In this document: piece by piece, positions 26,127 to 35,801 of the stretch | How positions within the stretch are numbered: position 1 is the first letter of the stretch | Layout: every line of letters begins with the position of its first letter | Source: Streptomyces tailanensis | GTDB lineage: Bacteria > Actinomycetota > Actinomycetes > Streptomycetales > Streptomycetaceae | NCBI RefSeq assembly: GCF_008386495.1 | Contig: NZ_VTHJ01000007.1 | Coordinates: 1-64,000 of the forward strand | DNA length: 64,000 nucleotides | Direction of reading: 5' to 3' | Notes under the pieces: model-generated | What the model was told of the DNA's origin: nothing | Seen by the model: only the letters and a program-made list of their open reading frames with translations | The model's database searches: none | Position numbers and translations under genes: made by a program

Positions 26127-26575
26127 CCCAGGGGCCGCCGGGGGAGCGGTGAGGAGTACACGACGCTGGTGGTGACGGACCCCAGCGCGCCGATCTTGCC
26201 CGAGACCTCCTCCAGATGGCGCATCGAACGCGCGGCGACCTTGATCACGAAGCAGTCGTCACCCGTGACATGGTGCGCCTCCAGGATCTCGGGGGTGACG
26301 GCGACGAGGTCGTGGAACGGCTTGTAGTTGCCGTTGGGGTAGCGCAGGCGGACGAACGCGAGGATCGACAGGCCGAGGCGCTCGGGGTCGACGACCGCCG
26401 TGTACCCCTGGATGACACCCGCCTCCTCCAGCCGTCGCACCCGCTCGGTCACGGCGCTCGCGGACATCGACACGGCACGGGCGAGCTCGGCGAAGCCGGC
26501 GCGGCCTTCGCGCTGGAGGACCTCCAGGAGGCGCCAGTCGGTCGCGTCGGGCACGTACGGGGGATTCGCGGTCAT
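26120..26575 (-). CDS. Lrp/AsnC-family regulator
   Basis: A 151-residue protein with an N-terminal winged helix (DWRLLEVLQREGRAGFAELA, SASAVTERVRRLEEAGVI) and a C-terminal RAM/ligand domain. It is divergent from the rhodanese gene across about 130 bp. This arrangement suggests that it controls both that gene and itself; the ligand is likely an amino acid but unidentified. Confidence 0.9.
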   Translation of the reverse strand: MTANPPYVPDATDWRLLEVLQREGRAGFAELARAVSMSASAVTERVRRLEEAGVIQGYTAVVDPERLGLSILAFVRLRYPNGNYKPFHDLVAVTPEILEAHHVTGDDCFVIKVAARSMRHLEEVSGKIGALGSVTTSVVYSSPLPRRPLGH

Positions 26576-26706
26576 GTCCGATGGATAGCAGGGGAATCAC
26601 CGGCCGATCAAGGTTCAGGCCGGGGAATGCCCCTTCAGGAAGAGGGTTGCCGATCGTAGATTTCTGGTCAGGGAAACAAGGAGTTCCGCGAGGGAGAGGC
26701 CAGCTC

Positions 26707-27192
26707 ATGAGCGTCACCACCACGTCCGCAGTCCACCCCGTCCTGGGCGTCGCGCCCGCCGCCCCGGCCGAGGCCGCCGCGTACTTCAGGGCCAGCCTGG
26801 TCTTCCACTCCGACGTGGACGACGTGGCCGCCGCCCTCGCCACTGACGGCGACCCCGGTTTCGTCGTCCTCGACTCCCGCTCCACGGAGTCCTGGGAGCA
26901 GGGCCACATCCCGGGCGCGATCCACCTGCCCACCGCTCTCATCCCCGAGCAGGCGGAGCAACTCCTCGACAAGTCCGTGCCGGTCGTCACCTACTGCTGG
27001 GGCCCCGGTTGCAACGGGGCGACCCGCGCCGCCCTCGCCCTCGCGGAACTCGGCTTCCAGGTCAAGGAGATGCTCGGCGGCTTCGAGTACTGGGCCCGCG
27101 AGGGGTATGAGTACGAGACAGGGCAGGGCCGTGAACGGCGCGACGCCGACCCGCTGACCACGCCCTTGGACGCCGAGAACTGCGGCTGCTGA
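26707..27192 (+). CDS. Rhodanese-like sulfurtransferase
   Basis: A 161-residue single-domain rhodanese: VVLDSRSTESWEQGHIPGAI, then the active loop YCWGPGCNGATRAAL with Cys97 as the probable sulfur carrier. The ATG at 26707 has GGGAGAGG 8 bases upstream. The C-terminal end is cysteine-tipped (ENCGC). The gene is divergent from the Lrp-type regulator, its probable controller. Confidence 0.88.
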   Translation: MSVTTTSAVHPVLGVAPAAPAEAAAYFRASLVFHSDVDDVAAALATDGDPGFVVLDSRSTESWEQGHIPGAIHLPTALIPEQAEQLLDKSVPVVTYCWGPGCNGATRAALALAELGFQVKEMLGGFEYWAREGYEYETGQGRERRDADPLTTPLDAENCGC

Positions 27193-27257
27193 CATTCTGT
27201 CAAGAATTGAGCGGGGGTGCCGAGTTCGCGCGCAAGGCCGCCGTGTAGCTTCTGGGC

Positions 27258-27782
27258 ATGGCTCGATACGCGGAGACGGCGGTTCCAGGTGCGGTGCGGT
27301 GGGTGGAGTCGAGCGGCGGTCCGCTCATAGCGATACCGGAGGCGGTACTGCCGTTCTGGGCGGGCGCCGACGGCGACGAGACGTCGTCCGACCACGACCG
27401 CGCCTGTGACGTCGAGGGATACGTCGGGCTCCTGCCGGTCGGGGACACCCGCGCCCTCGTCCTCGGTGACGAACCCGCCGCCACCGCGTACCTGCCGGAG
27501 CACGGCACCTTCGTACGCCGGCACGCGGCCGACGCCGATGCCGGAAGCCTTGTTGACGTAGCGGCCGCGCTGGAGGCCGCCGTGTGGGGGCCGGAGATGG
27601 AGTGGCGGGTTCCTGGGCCGGTCGTTCTGTTCGACGCCGCCTGGCCCGGCAGCGCCTCCCGGCAGACGGACCACATCCGGGTGGATCTGACCCCCGGCCA
27701 GTACGGGGTCCGCGCCGCGTATGTCTCGACGGGACCGGAGACGTGGCTCGGCCTGGTCCGGGTGAGACCACGCACGAGCTGA
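27258..27782 (+). CDS. Imm21-family immunity-like protein
   Basis: This 174-residue protein matches the Imm21 pattern: WVESSGGPLIAIPEAVLPFW, GADGDE, VEGYVGLLPVGDTRALVLGD and STGPETWLGLVRV. Imm21 proteins were predicted as immunity proteins for polymorphic toxins. No toxin gene lies next to it, and orphan copies are common in Streptomyces, so the actual role here is unknown. Confidence 0.8.
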   Translation: MARYAETAVPGAVRWVESSGGPLIAIPEAVLPFWAGADGDETSSDHDRACDVEGYVGLLPVGDTRALVLGDEPAATAYLPEHGTFVRRHAADADAGSLVDVAAALEAAVWGPEMEWRVPGPVVLFDAAWPGSASRQTDHIRVDLTPGQYGVRAAYVSTGPETWLGLVRVRPRTS

Positions 27783-27847
27783 CTGCGCACGAGCTGAGCA
27801 TGGGCGGCGGCCGGGCCCGGCCGCGGGCGTGGGCCCGGCCGGCGGCG

Positions 27848-29539
27848 TCACAGCTGCGACAGCTCGTCCACCAGGTCGTCCAGTCCCAGCGAGCCCTGCG
27901 ACAGGGCCGCCATGTGCCAGGCCTTGGTGTCGAAGGCGTCGCCGCGGCGCTGCCTGGCCTTCTCGCGGCCGAGGAGCCAGGCACGCTCGCCCAGCTTGTA
28001 GCCGATGGCCTGCCCGGGGATGGTCAGGTAGCGGGTCAGCTCGCTCGCGACGTAGTCCGAGGGGCGGCTGCTGTGGGCGTCGAAGAACTCCTCGGCCAGC
28101 TCCGGCGTCCAGCGCTCGCCCGGGTGGAAGGGGGAGTCCGCCGGGATCTCCAGCTCCAGGTGCATGCCGATGTCCACGATGACGCGGGCCGCGCGCATCA
28201 TCTGCGCGTCGAGATAGCCGAGCCGCTCCTCCGCGTCCCTGAGGAAGCCCAGTTCGTCCATGAGCCGTTCCGCGTACAGGGCCCAGCCCTCCGCGTTGGC
28301 GCTGACGCCACCGATCGTGGCCTGGTAGCGGGACAGGTCGTCCTTGACGTACACCCACTGCGCGAGCTGGAGGTGATGGCCGGGAACGCCCTCGTGGTAC
28401 CAGGTCGAGACCAGGTCGTACACCGGGAAGCGGGTCTGCCCCATGGTCGGCAGCCAGGTGCGGCCCGGGCGGGAGAAGTCCTCCGTCGGGGCCGAGTAGT
28501 AGGGGGCCGCGGCGCTGCCGGGCGGGGCGATGCACGACTCGACCTTCTTCACCGGCTCGGCGAGGTCGAAGTGCGTGCCGTCGAGCGCCTCGATCGCCTC
28601 GTCCATCAGGGACTGCAGCCAGACGCGGACCTCGTCGACGCCCTCGATGTGCCGGCCGTGCTCGTCCAGGTGCGCCAGCGCCACCCACGGCGTCTCGGCG
28701 CCGGGCAGGACCTTCTCCGCCCCCTGCTTCATCTCGCCGAGCAGCCGATGGAACTCGGCCCAGCCGTACGCGTACGCCTCGTCGAGGTCCAGGTCCGCAC
28801 CGGTGAAGTAGCGGGCCAGCCGGGCGTAGCGCTCCCGGCCGACCGTGTTCGGCTCGCCCTCGATCGCCGGGGCGTACACCTCACGCATCCAGTCGCGCAG
28901 CTCCGCGACAGCCCGCGTCGCGGCCCGGGCCGCCTCGTCGAGCTCGGCGCGCAGGGACTCGGGGCCCGCCGACGCGAAGTCCTCGAACCAGCCGCGCCCC
29001 GACCCGTCCGTGTCCGCCCACTCGGTGAGCTGCTCGATGAACGTGGCGGTCGGCCGCGGACCCGCGTAGAGCTTGCGGTCCAGACCGAGCGCGAGCGACT
29101 CACGGTAACCGGCGTACGCCGCCGGCACCGCGCGCAGCCGCTCCGCGATCGCCCTCCAGTCATCCTCCGTCTCGGCCGGGGTGATGGTGAAGACCTCACG
29201 CACCCCGTGCGGCGGGGTGGCCAAGTTGCCGACCGTGCGCAGGCCCTCGTCGGCCTCGTGAACCGCCAGCTCCGCCGTCAGCCGCTCCCGCAGCAGCCGC
29301 GCGCAACGGCGCTCGACGTCACTGTCCGCCCCCGGCCGCCGTTCCGCTTCGTCGAGCCGGGCGAGCGTCGACCGAATCAGCTCCGCGACGGCCTCCAGGC
29401 CCGCCGGGGAGAGATCCGGCAACTTGCTCGAACTCTCCTTCACACCGAGATACGTACCGGTCAGCGGGTCGAGGGCGATGAGGTCGTCGACATACGCGTC
29501 GGCGACCTGCCGGGGCAGAAGACTCTTGGTGTCAGCCAT
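27848..29539 (-). CDS. DUF885-family protein (putative metallopeptidase-like)
   Basis: A 563-residue soluble protein with the DUF885 hallmarks. These include YLGVKESSSKLPDLSP near the start, the HEGVPGHHLQLAQ motif (HExxxxH-like, probable metal site) and a late FHPGERWTPELAEEFFDAH block. Members are thought to be peptidases or hydrolases. It is monocistronic, and a dispersed palindromic repeat lies in the space upstream of it. Confidence 0.85.
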   Translation of the reverse strand: MADTKSLLPRQVADAYVDDLIALDPLTGTYLGVKESSSKLPDLSPAGLEAVAELIRSTLARLDEAERRPGADSDVERRCARLLRERLTAELAVHEADEGLRTVGNLATPPHGVREVFTITPAETEDDWRAIAERLRAVPAAYAGYRESLALGLDRKLYAGPRPTATFIEQLTEWADTDGSGRGWFEDFASAGPESLRAELDEAARAATRAVAELRDWMREVYAPAIEGEPNTVGRERYARLARYFTGADLDLDEAYAYGWAEFHRLLGEMKQGAEKVLPGAETPWVALAHLDEHGRHIEGVDEVRVWLQSLMDEAIEALDGTHFDLAEPVKKVESCIAPPGSAAAPYYSAPTEDFSRPGRTWLPTMGQTRFPVYDLVSTWYHEGVPGHHLQLAQWVYVKDDLSRYQATIGGVSANAEGWALYAERLMDELGFLRDAEERLGYLDAQMMRAARVIVDIGMHLELEIPADSPFHPGERWTPELAEEFFDAHSSRPSDYVASELTRYLTIPGQAIGYKLGERAWLLGREKARQRRGDAFDTKAWHMAALSQGSLGLDDLVDELSQL

Positions 29540-29641
29540 GCGGACAATCTTGGTACGCCGACACCCCGAACGTCAGCTGCTTAACGGGGTATGAGCCTTA
29601 CGCCGCCGGGATTCAGCTCAGGGCGTGATGGGAAGGCGCGG

Positions 29642-29684
29642 CCCCGCGCCCTTGAAGGGCCGGAGGCCCTAAAAGGGCGCGGGG
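29642..29684. repeat. Dispersed Streptomyces palindromic repeat
   Basis: Outer arms CCCCGCGCCCTT (29642-29653) and AAGGGCGCGGGG (29673-29684) enclose an inner GGGCC/GGCCC pair with a GGA loop, giving an almost continuous cruciform. It is followed by AACTGCGCGAGCAACC. This closely resembles a repeat I know to be common between Streptomyces genes. It could end transcription of the ACT-GNAT gene on the right. Confidence 0.75.
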
Positions 29685-29734
29685 AACTGCGCGAGCAACC
29701 CAACACAACCCGCAGTCGTGACTGATCCGCACCC

Positions 29735-31129
29735 CTACGGCGCTTCGACCCGGCACTCCCCAAGCCGCTTCGCGGACATCGGCTCCAGCCCCGCCGTAAT
29801 GACCAGCGTCCCCTCCTCGATCTGATAATCAAGCGGCAACCCCAGCCCCCGCATCGCCGCCACCATCCCCGTGTTGGACGACTGCGTCACCGCGTACACG
29901 TTCTCGCAGCCCGTCTCGACCGCCATGGCCACCAGCCTGCGCAGCAACTCGCTGCCGATGCCGCGCCGCTGCCAGTCGTCCTCGATGAGCAGGGCGATCT
30001 CCGTCTCGTCGCCGTCCCAGAGGAGATGGCCGAGGCCGACGAGGCGCCCGGAGGCCGTCTGCGCGGCGAGGGTCCGGCCGAAGCGGGGGCTGAGCAGGTG
30101 CTTGAGATACCGGTCGGCGTCGCCCACGGGACCGTGGTATCGCATGCTCAGCGCGCGCGGCGAGCACCGCTCGTGCATCGCCGTCGCCGCCGAGAGGTCG
30201 TCCTCGTCGGCCCGGCGCACCGTGATGTCGTTGCCCTCGGGCAGCGTCAGTACGTCCTGGCTGCGCGGGATACGGGGCCCCAGACGTGCGTCCAACTCCA
30301 CCAGGGCCCGCGCCCGCGCGAACTCCGTCGGCGTGAACGGCAGATACGGCCGCTCCACCGTGATCACCCCACCCTCCGGCGCCCGCAGCCGCATCAACGT
30401 GTCCTCCAGCGCCCCTTCGACCGGGGCGCTCTCCGCGGGGGCGGGCAGCGAACGGATGGTGCAGCGTCCCAGCAACTGCCGTAGCGCCAACGGGAGTTCC
30501 GCCGCGTCCAGCGCCGTACGCGTGGCCAGGCCGAGTACCCGGGTCGGCGCGTCCACCAGGTCATGGGCGTCACCGCGCTCGATCCAGGTCCCGGTACCGG
30601 CCGCGTGCGCCACCGCCCGGGTGATCTCGGAGGCCGCCAGCGCCTCGGGCGCGCGCAGCAGGAACTCGTCCACCGTGCCCTCGGCCAGCGGATGTGTCTG
30701 CAGGCTCAGAATGTCGACCCGGAGACCCGCCAGCGCCGAGCACAGCGCCGCCAGCGAGCCCGGTTCGTCCTTCACCGTCGTCCGCATCCGCCACAGCGCG
30801 GTCGCCCCGGCCATCGCCTCGGCGTCCGCCCCGGACGGCCCGGCCTGCTGCACCTCGGGGAGCGGCGGCCGGGCGTCGGTATCGTTCGTCGGCGGCGCGT
30901 GACCGTGGCGGCGTGCCCACCAGATGTGGAAGCCGGCGGTCGCCAGCAGCACGGCCGCCGAGATCACCAGCAGTGCCGGACCGTCGGGTCCGTGACCGAT
31001 CAGGTTCGCCACCGCGTCGGCCACCGCCACCGCCGTGAACAGCGCGGCGAGTTCGACCACGTCCCGCCGCCAGTGGTGTACCGGGCGACCGTTCCTCGCC
31101 CGCGTCACATCAGACATGTCTGGAGTCAT
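29735..31129 (-). CDS. ACT-domain/GNAT acetyltransferase fusion with membrane anchor
   Basis: The 464-residue protein has two hydrophobic segments (about 22-65). An ACT-like domain (MRTTVKDEPGSLAALCSALA) and a middle region follow, then a C-terminal GNAT domain (IALLIEDDWQRRGIGSELLR, where RRGIG is the acetyl-CoA loop). ACT domains bind small ligands such as amino acids, so the acetyltransferase may be ligand-controlled. The ATG at 31129 was chosen over 31117. A 12-bp palindrome CAGACATGTCTG (31111-31122) covers these start codons, and CGTGATCACG (31156-31165) lies upstream; both could be operators. Confidence 0.82.
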   Translation of the reverse strand: MTPDMSDVTRARNGRPVHHWRRDVVELAALFTAVAVADAVANLIGHGPDGPALLVISAAVLLATAGFHIWWARRHGHAPPTNDTDARPPLPEVQQAGPSGADAEAMAGATALWRMRTTVKDEPGSLAALCSALAGLRVDILSLQTHPLAEGTVDEFLLRAPEALAASEITRAVAHAAGTGTWIERGDAHDLVDAPTRVLGLATRTALDAAELPLALRQLLGRCTIRSLPAPAESAPVEGALEDTLMRLRAPEGGVITVERPYLPFTPTEFARARALVELDARLGPRIPRSQDVLTLPEGNDITVRRADEDDLSAATAMHERCSPRALSMRYHGPVGDADRYLKHLLSPRFGRTLAAQTASGRLVGLGHLLWDGDETEIALLIEDDWQRRGIGSELLRRLVAMAVETGCENVYAVTQSSNTGMVAAMRGLGLPLDYQIEEGTLVITAGLEPMSAKRLGECRVEAP

Positions 31130-31312
31130 GTGACCACTGTGAAGGAAGCGTGTTGCGTGATCACGAACGCTCTGTGACTGATCGGTAAAAGCATCGTTCC
31201 GCACCTTTTGTTGCGGTTTGTATGACAGGCGGATTTCCTGCCGCGACGTGCCCCTTCGGTCCGCCGCCAGATCGAGGTCGGGCAGCTCCCCGTGTGCCCC
31301 GGACCGCTCCAC

Positions 31313-31974
31313 TCACTCGGCGGCGACGGCCAGCAGGTCCCCGAGCCCACGGATCGGCGTCTTCGCCTTCCGCTCGCTGTCGAGTTCGGCGAGCAGCCGC
31401 GGCAGCATCGCCCGCAGCACCGACCAGGCCGTGCCGTACGCCACGCAGAGCCGTACGGCCTTATCCGCTTCCCCCTCCTTCTCGGCGAGCGACGGAAGGC
31501 GCGAGAACTCCGCCCCGGTGTCCTCGATGACTGGCTGCGACAGGTCGCGCAGGATCCGGCCCGCCACGAGCTCCGGCTGCCCCGGCACCATGGCCAGCCA
31601 GTGCCGCCACTCCTCATCGCCCCAGTGGCGGCAAGCGGACGCCCCAGCCGCTGGAACGCCGAAGGGAACAACTAGCTCCGGAACTCCGGCAGTTCACCGA
31701 ACTCGACCAGAATCCTGGGTTCGTCCGTGCGGGTGCACCGGTGGGGCGGGGACGGTACGTCGGTCATCAGCCGCGCGGCCAGCCGTTCGCCCTCCGTCGT
31801 GCCCAGCTCCCGCGCGGCCACCGCGGCGGCCGCGAGCGCGGTCCTGTCGTCACGACGCACCCGCAGCAGCGCCTGCGCGAAGTCCGCCGCACCCGGCCGG
31901 ACATCCAGCCGCCGGTACTCGTCGAGCCGTGCCACCAGCTCCGCCGCCTCCAGTTGCGCGAGGCCTCCCGGCAC
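31313..31974 (-). pseudogene. DUF6493-like protein remnant, 5' truncated and frameshifted
   Basis: Two stretches in different frames read as one helical repeat protein. LEAAELVARLDEYRRLDVRP ... ILVEFGELPEF (31972 down to about 31685) continues after a one-base shift as ELVVPFGVPAAGASACRHWG, DEEWRHWLAMVPGQPELVAG and on to the stop at 31313. The shift is at about 31680-31690. The N-terminal part expected of a DUF6493-type protein (several hundred residues) is absent. The family assignment is from memory of similar sequences and is tentative. A single-base sequencing error could explain the shift but not the truncation. Confidence 0.6.
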
Positions 31975-32038
31975 GGCCCACGGCCGCTGTGCCGGAGTGC
32001 CGACTACGCCACGCCGGAGTGCCGTCTGCGCCCGCCCG

Positions 32039-33634
32039 TCACTGCCCGACGAGCCCCGGCTGGAGCACCTTCGTGTACAGCACGGTGCCGTCCTGCTCGC
32101 GCAGTCGTACCGTCAACTCCCCGCTGTCGCCGTCGATGTCGACCTCGCCGAAGAACTGGTAGCCGCCCGCGGGCGGCACGTTCGCGGTGGTCGGCGCCTT
32201 CACGAAGACCCGCTCGGGGCCGAAGGTGTTGTCGAGGGCGTTCGCCGGGAACGCGCCGGCGTTGAGCGGGCCGGAGACGAACTCCCAGAAGGGCTCGAAG
32301 TCGGTGAAGGCGGCCCGTGACGGCTGGTAGTGCTGGGCCGAGGTGTAGTGCACGTCGGCCGTCAGCCACACCGTGCCGGTGATCTTCTGGTGCTTGACGA
32401 ACCGCAGCAGTTCGGCGATCTGGAGCTCCCGTCCGAGCGGCGCGCCCGGGTCGCCCTGCGCCACGGCCTCGATGTTCGGCTTGCCGTCCCCGGTGTCCGG
32501 TACGAGCAGACCGAGCGGCATGTCGGCAGCGATGACCTTCCATACCGCCCGCGACCGGGACAGCTCCCGCTTGAGCCACTCCAACTGCTCGGCGCCGAGG
32601 ATGCCCTGGGGGTCGGTGGTCTGGGTGCCCGGCGAGTTGGCGTTGCGGTAGGTCCGCATGTCCAGCACGAACACGTCGAGCAGCGGGCCGTGGCGCAAGA
32701 CCCGGTGTACACGGCCTTCCCGGGCGCCCGGCCGCAGCGTGGAGATGGGGAAGTACTCGCCGAACGCCCGCTGTGCCCGCGCCGCCAGTATGTCGACGCT
32801 CTTCTCGGTGTACCGGGCGTCGGTGAGGGTCTCACCCGGGTACCAGTTGTTGGTGACCTCGTGGTCGTCCCACTGCACGATCGACGGGACCTGGGCGTTG
32901 AACCGTTTGAGGTTCTCGTCCAGCAGGTTGTAGCGGAAGTTGCCCCGGAACTCGGCGAGCGTCTCCGCGACCTTCGCCTTCTCCTCGGTGGTGACGTTTC
33001 GCCAGGTGCTGCCGTCGGGGAGCTTCGCGGTCGCCGCGATCGGCCCGTCGGCGTAGATCGTGTCGCCGCTGAACAGGAAGAAGTCCGGGTCCAGCTTGCC
33101 CATCGCGTCGAAGATGCGGTAGCCGCCGAAGTCGGGGTTGATGCCCCAGCCCTGTCCGGCCAGATCGCCGGACCACACGAACCGCACCCCGTCGCGCCGC
33201 TTCACCGGAGTCGTACGGAACGTGCCGGTGACCGGTTCGCCGGTGCGGCGCGGGTCGTCCGGGTCGGCGAGCAGCACCCGGTAGTGGATCTGCTCGCCCG
33301 CCGGCAGGCCCCGCAGCCGCGTCGTACCGGTGAAGTCCGTGTCGGCGCCGAGCAGCGGGCCGTGGAATCTGCGCGCGCCCCGGAACGACTCCGTGGCGGA
33401 CGCCTCGACGATCATCCGTGCCGGACGGTCCGCACGCACCCACACCAGGCCTGAGTGCGCGCTCACGTCTCCGGTCTGCACACCCCAGCCGGCTTTCGGC
33501 CGACCCGACAGGGCGAAGGCCGGTGCCGAACCGAGCACGGTGGAGGCGGGCAGGGACAGCGCCGCCGAGGCGGCGAGCGAGCCGCGCAGCACGCTGCGGC
33601 GGCCGGGCAGGGAACCCGAGGGACGGTGTGACAT
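32039..33634 (-). CDS. PhoD-type alkaline phosphatase/phosphodiesterase, Tat-exported
   Basis: A 531-residue protein with a twin-arginine signal (PGRRSVLRGSLAASAALSLP, with an A-x-A cleavage region) and the PhoD metallophosphatase core: FVWSGDLAGQGWGINPDFGG, FLFSGDTIYADGP, VQWDDHEVTNNWYPGETL and WLTADVHYTSAQHY. PhoD enzymes release phosphate from esters outside the cell, usually with Ca/Fe cofactors. I chose the ATG at 33634 (GGAGG 8 bases upstream) over the longer frame. PhoP control is common for such genes, but I did not identify a PHO box. Confidence 0.9.
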   Translation of the reverse strand: MSHRPSGSLPGRRSVLRGSLAASAALSLPASTVLGSAPAFALSGRPKAGWGVQTGDVSAHSGLVWVRADRPARMIVEASATESFRGARRFHGPLLGADTDFTGTTRLRGLPAGEQIHYRVLLADPDDPRRTGEPVTGTFRTTPVKRRDGVRFVWSGDLAGQGWGINPDFGGYRIFDAMGKLDPDFFLFSGDTIYADGPIAATAKLPDGSTWRNVTTEEKAKVAETLAEFRGNFRYNLLDENLKRFNAQVPSIVQWDDHEVTNNWYPGETLTDARYTEKSVDILAARAQRAFGEYFPISTLRPGAREGRVHRVLRHGPLLDVFVLDMRTYRNANSPGTQTTDPQGILGAEQLEWLKRELSRSRAVWKVIAADMPLGLLVPDTGDGKPNIEAVAQGDPGAPLGRELQIAELLRFVKHQKITGTVWLTADVHYTSAQHYQPSRAAFTDFEPFWEFVSGPLNAGAFPANALDNTFGPERVFVKAPTTANVPPAGGYQFFGEVDIDGDSGELTVRLREQDGTVLYTKVLQPGLVGQ

Positions 33635-33796
33635 GAATGCGCCTCCAGCGACGGATCCGGCCAATGTGCAGTATCACAACTACTGGTGCGCCGCAGCGCA
33701 CACGGAAACCACAAGTGAACAACTGACCGCGCCGAGGAGGGAACCGATGTGCGAACGCGGGCGCGTCGCCCCTGAGGGGAAAGCGTCCGCAGTGTG

Positions 33797-34627
33797 TCAG
33801 CGACTGCCGTCGAGGATCACCCGGGCGACGAGAGCGGGGTCGTCGTTCATCGGGCAGTGGCCGCAGCCGGGCAGATGGACCAGGCGGGCCCCGGGGATGA
33901 CGTGCTTGGCGCGCACGCCCTGACGGCGCAGGAGCAGCCGGTCCCGCGTGCCCCAGGCCACGGTGACCGGAAGCCCCGGGATGTCGTCGGTGAACTGGAC
34001 GGTGGCCCCGGCCCGGAGGGTCTCGTCGAACCCGGTGGCCCGCGCCAGCGCGAGCGTCTCGGCGACCACCGCCTCGGGCGCACGGCGGCCCGGGCGGGCG
34101 TAGATGGTGCTCGTCAGGGCCGTACGGCCGACCGCCGAGCGGGACAACTGCTCGACCAGGGGGAGTGGCAGCCGTCGCGAGATGTGCCGCATCGAGAGCA
34201 GGATGCCGAAGGCGTAGCGCCGCTCCGTCTCGTTCCAGAACCCGGCCGGGGAGAGCGCGGTGACGGACCGTACGAGTTTCTCGCGGCCCAGCTCCAGGGC
34301 GAGCAGACCGCCGAGGGAGTTGCCCGCCACATGGGGGCGTTCGAGTTCCAGCGCCTCGCAGAAGGCGGCGAACACAGCGGACGTCGTCGGCAGGTCGTAC
34401 GCCAGGCCGGCGGGCAGCCCGGGGGACGCGCCGAAACCGGGCAGGTCCACGGTGATGACCTCGCGCTCGGCCGCCAGGATGTGGGTGACCGGGTCCCAGG
34501 CCTGCCGGTGGTGGCCGATGCCATGGAGCAGGAGCAGCGGTTCGCCGGCGCCCTCGCGCGCGTAGGAGACCGTCACGGACCGCGGGCCGAGCGGGGAGGG
34601 AACGTTGAAGCTGACCGTGGCGGACAT
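33797..34627 (-). CDS. Alpha/beta hydrolase
   Basis: This 276-residue alpha/beta-hydrolase has an oxyanion region LLLLHGIGHHRQAWDPV, nucleophile elbow GNSLGG (Ser104), a probable acid after VTVAWGTRDRLL, and catalytic His in GCGHCPMNDDP. The ATG at 34627 has GAGGAG 8 bases upstream. It is divergent from the ECF41 sigma factor gene over 143 bp. ECF41 factors often control an adjacent enzyme gene, so this may be its target. Confidence 0.88.
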   Translation of the reverse strand: MSATVSFNVPSPLGPRSVTVSYAREGAGEPLLLLHGIGHHRQAWDPVTHILAAEREVITVDLPGFGASPGLPAGLAYDLPTTSAVFAAFCEALELERPHVAGNSLGGLLALELGREKLVRSVTALSPAGFWNETERRYAFGILLSMRHISRRLPLPLVEQLSRSAVGRTALTSTIYARPGRRAPEAVVAETLALARATGFDETLRAGATVQFTDDIPGLPVTVAWGTRDRLLLRRQGVRAKHVIPGARLVHLPGCGHCPMNDDPALVARVILDGSR

Positions 34628-34770
34628 GGTGCGACTCCTCGTCTGTGAGGGTGGGGCGCGCTGACGTACGGCATTCGTAGACAGCTTGTCAGCAACTGCT
34701 ACCGGCGGGTAGTCCCCGACGGTAACAAGCCCACTGGACACCGCCGTACGCCTCGGGATGGGATGGAACG

Positions 34771-35658
34771 GTGACCACAGAAACCGTGACCGACGTCTTC
34801 GAAGAGCACCGCCCCGTCCTCATGGGAGTCGCCTACCGCATGCTCGGGCGGGTCGCCGACGCCGAGGACGTGGTCCAGGAGGCCTGGCTGCGCTGGTCCG
34901 CCGCCGACCGGACCGACGTGCGCGAACCCCGCGGCTATCTGGTCCGCGTCACCACCCGGCTCGCCATCGACCGGCTGCGCCAGGTGCAGTCGCGCAAGGA
35001 GGCCTACCCCGGTCCGTGGCTGCCCGAGCCGTACGTCACCGAGTACGGGGACATCGTCCCGGACACCGCCGAGCGGGCCGTGCTCGCCGACACCGTCTCG
35101 CTCGCCGTGCTCGTCGTCCTGGAGTCCCTCTCGCCCCTGGAACGCGCGGTGTTCGTGCTGCGGGAGGCCTTCGGATACCCGTACGCCGAGATCGCCGCCA
35201 TGCTCGACCGCGCCGAGCCCGCCGTCCGTCAGCTCGCCGGGCGGGCCCGCAAGCACGTGGACGAGCGGCGGCCGCGCTACGACGTCGACCCGGTCGAACG
35301 CCGCGAGCTGACCGAGCGGTTCCTCGCGGCGGCGGCCGGCGGCGACCTCGACGACCTCATGTCGCTGCTGGCCCCCGACGTCCGCCTGGTGGCCGACAGC
35401 GGCGGCCTGGCCAAGGCCCCGGTGCGTGTCATCGAATCCGCCGACAAGGTGGGACGGTTCGTGTACGGCGCGTCCCGCCAGGGCATCGCGGACGCCACGT
35501 TCCGCTTCATGGAGATCAACGGTGGCCCCGCCCTGGTCGTCCTGTCCGGCGGCAAGGTCGACAGCGTGTTCCAGCTCGATGTCGTCGACAGCCGTATCCA
35601 GTCCATCTACCTCGTGCGCAACCCCGAGAAGCTGCTCTCCCTGCCGGTCGACGAGTAG
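34771..35658 (+). CDS. ECF41-type RNA polymerase sigma factor with SnoaL-like C-terminal domain
   Basis: This 295-residue protein has sigma region 2 (YRMLGRVADAEDVVQEAWLR), the ECF41 linker motif WLPEP, sigma region 4 (ERAVFVLREAFGYPYAEIAA) and a C-terminal SnoaL-like domain of about 110 residues. In ECF41 proteins that domain replaces the anti-sigma factor and tunes activity. The conserved DGGG-type motif reads VADSGG here, so control may differ from characterised members. It starts at GTG 34771. Confidence 0.9.
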   Translation: MTTETVTDVFEEHRPVLMGVAYRMLGRVADAEDVVQEAWLRWSAADRTDVREPRGYLVRVTTRLAIDRLRQVQSRKEAYPGPWLPEPYVTEYGDIVPDTAERAVLADTVSLAVLVVLESLSPLERAVFVLREAFGYPYAEIAAMLDRAEPAVRQLAGRARKHVDERRPRYDVDPVERRELTERFLAAAAGGDLDDLMSLLAPDVRLVADSGGLAKAPVRVIESADKVGRFVYGASRQGIADATFRFMEINGGPALVVLSGGKVDSVFQLDVVDSRIQSIYLVRNPEKLLSLPVDE

Positions 35659-35687
35659 ACCGTCGGGGCGCGCCGGGGGTTGGCGGA

Positions 35688-35722
35688 TTGGTCTTGACCA
35701 AGGGTGGGGGCCGCCCTATGGT
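35688..35722 (+). promoter_or_regulatory. gntR promoter with overlapping dre-like palindrome
   Basis: TTGACC (35694-35699) and TATGGT (35717-35722) are spaced by 17 bp, fitting a housekeeping promoter. The -35 box lies inside the palindrome TTGGTCTTGACCAA (35688-35701), which resembles the DasR-type dre consensus built on TGGTCTAGACCA. This suggests control of the GntR gene by itself or by a DasR-like protein. Confidence 0.65.
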
Positions 35723-35801
35723 CGCAAGAAAGTGCAACAACCTTTAATAAACAAGGGCGCTAAAAACGCCGCCGGGCCACGGCGAAGCAGCGGAGGACAG
35801 G

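Noticed and set aside
31111..31165. Palindromes CAGACATGTCTG and CGTGATCACG near the ACT-GNAT start.
   Set aside because: They are plausible operators, but short palindromes of this size are expected by chance. Kept only as a note in the gene entry.
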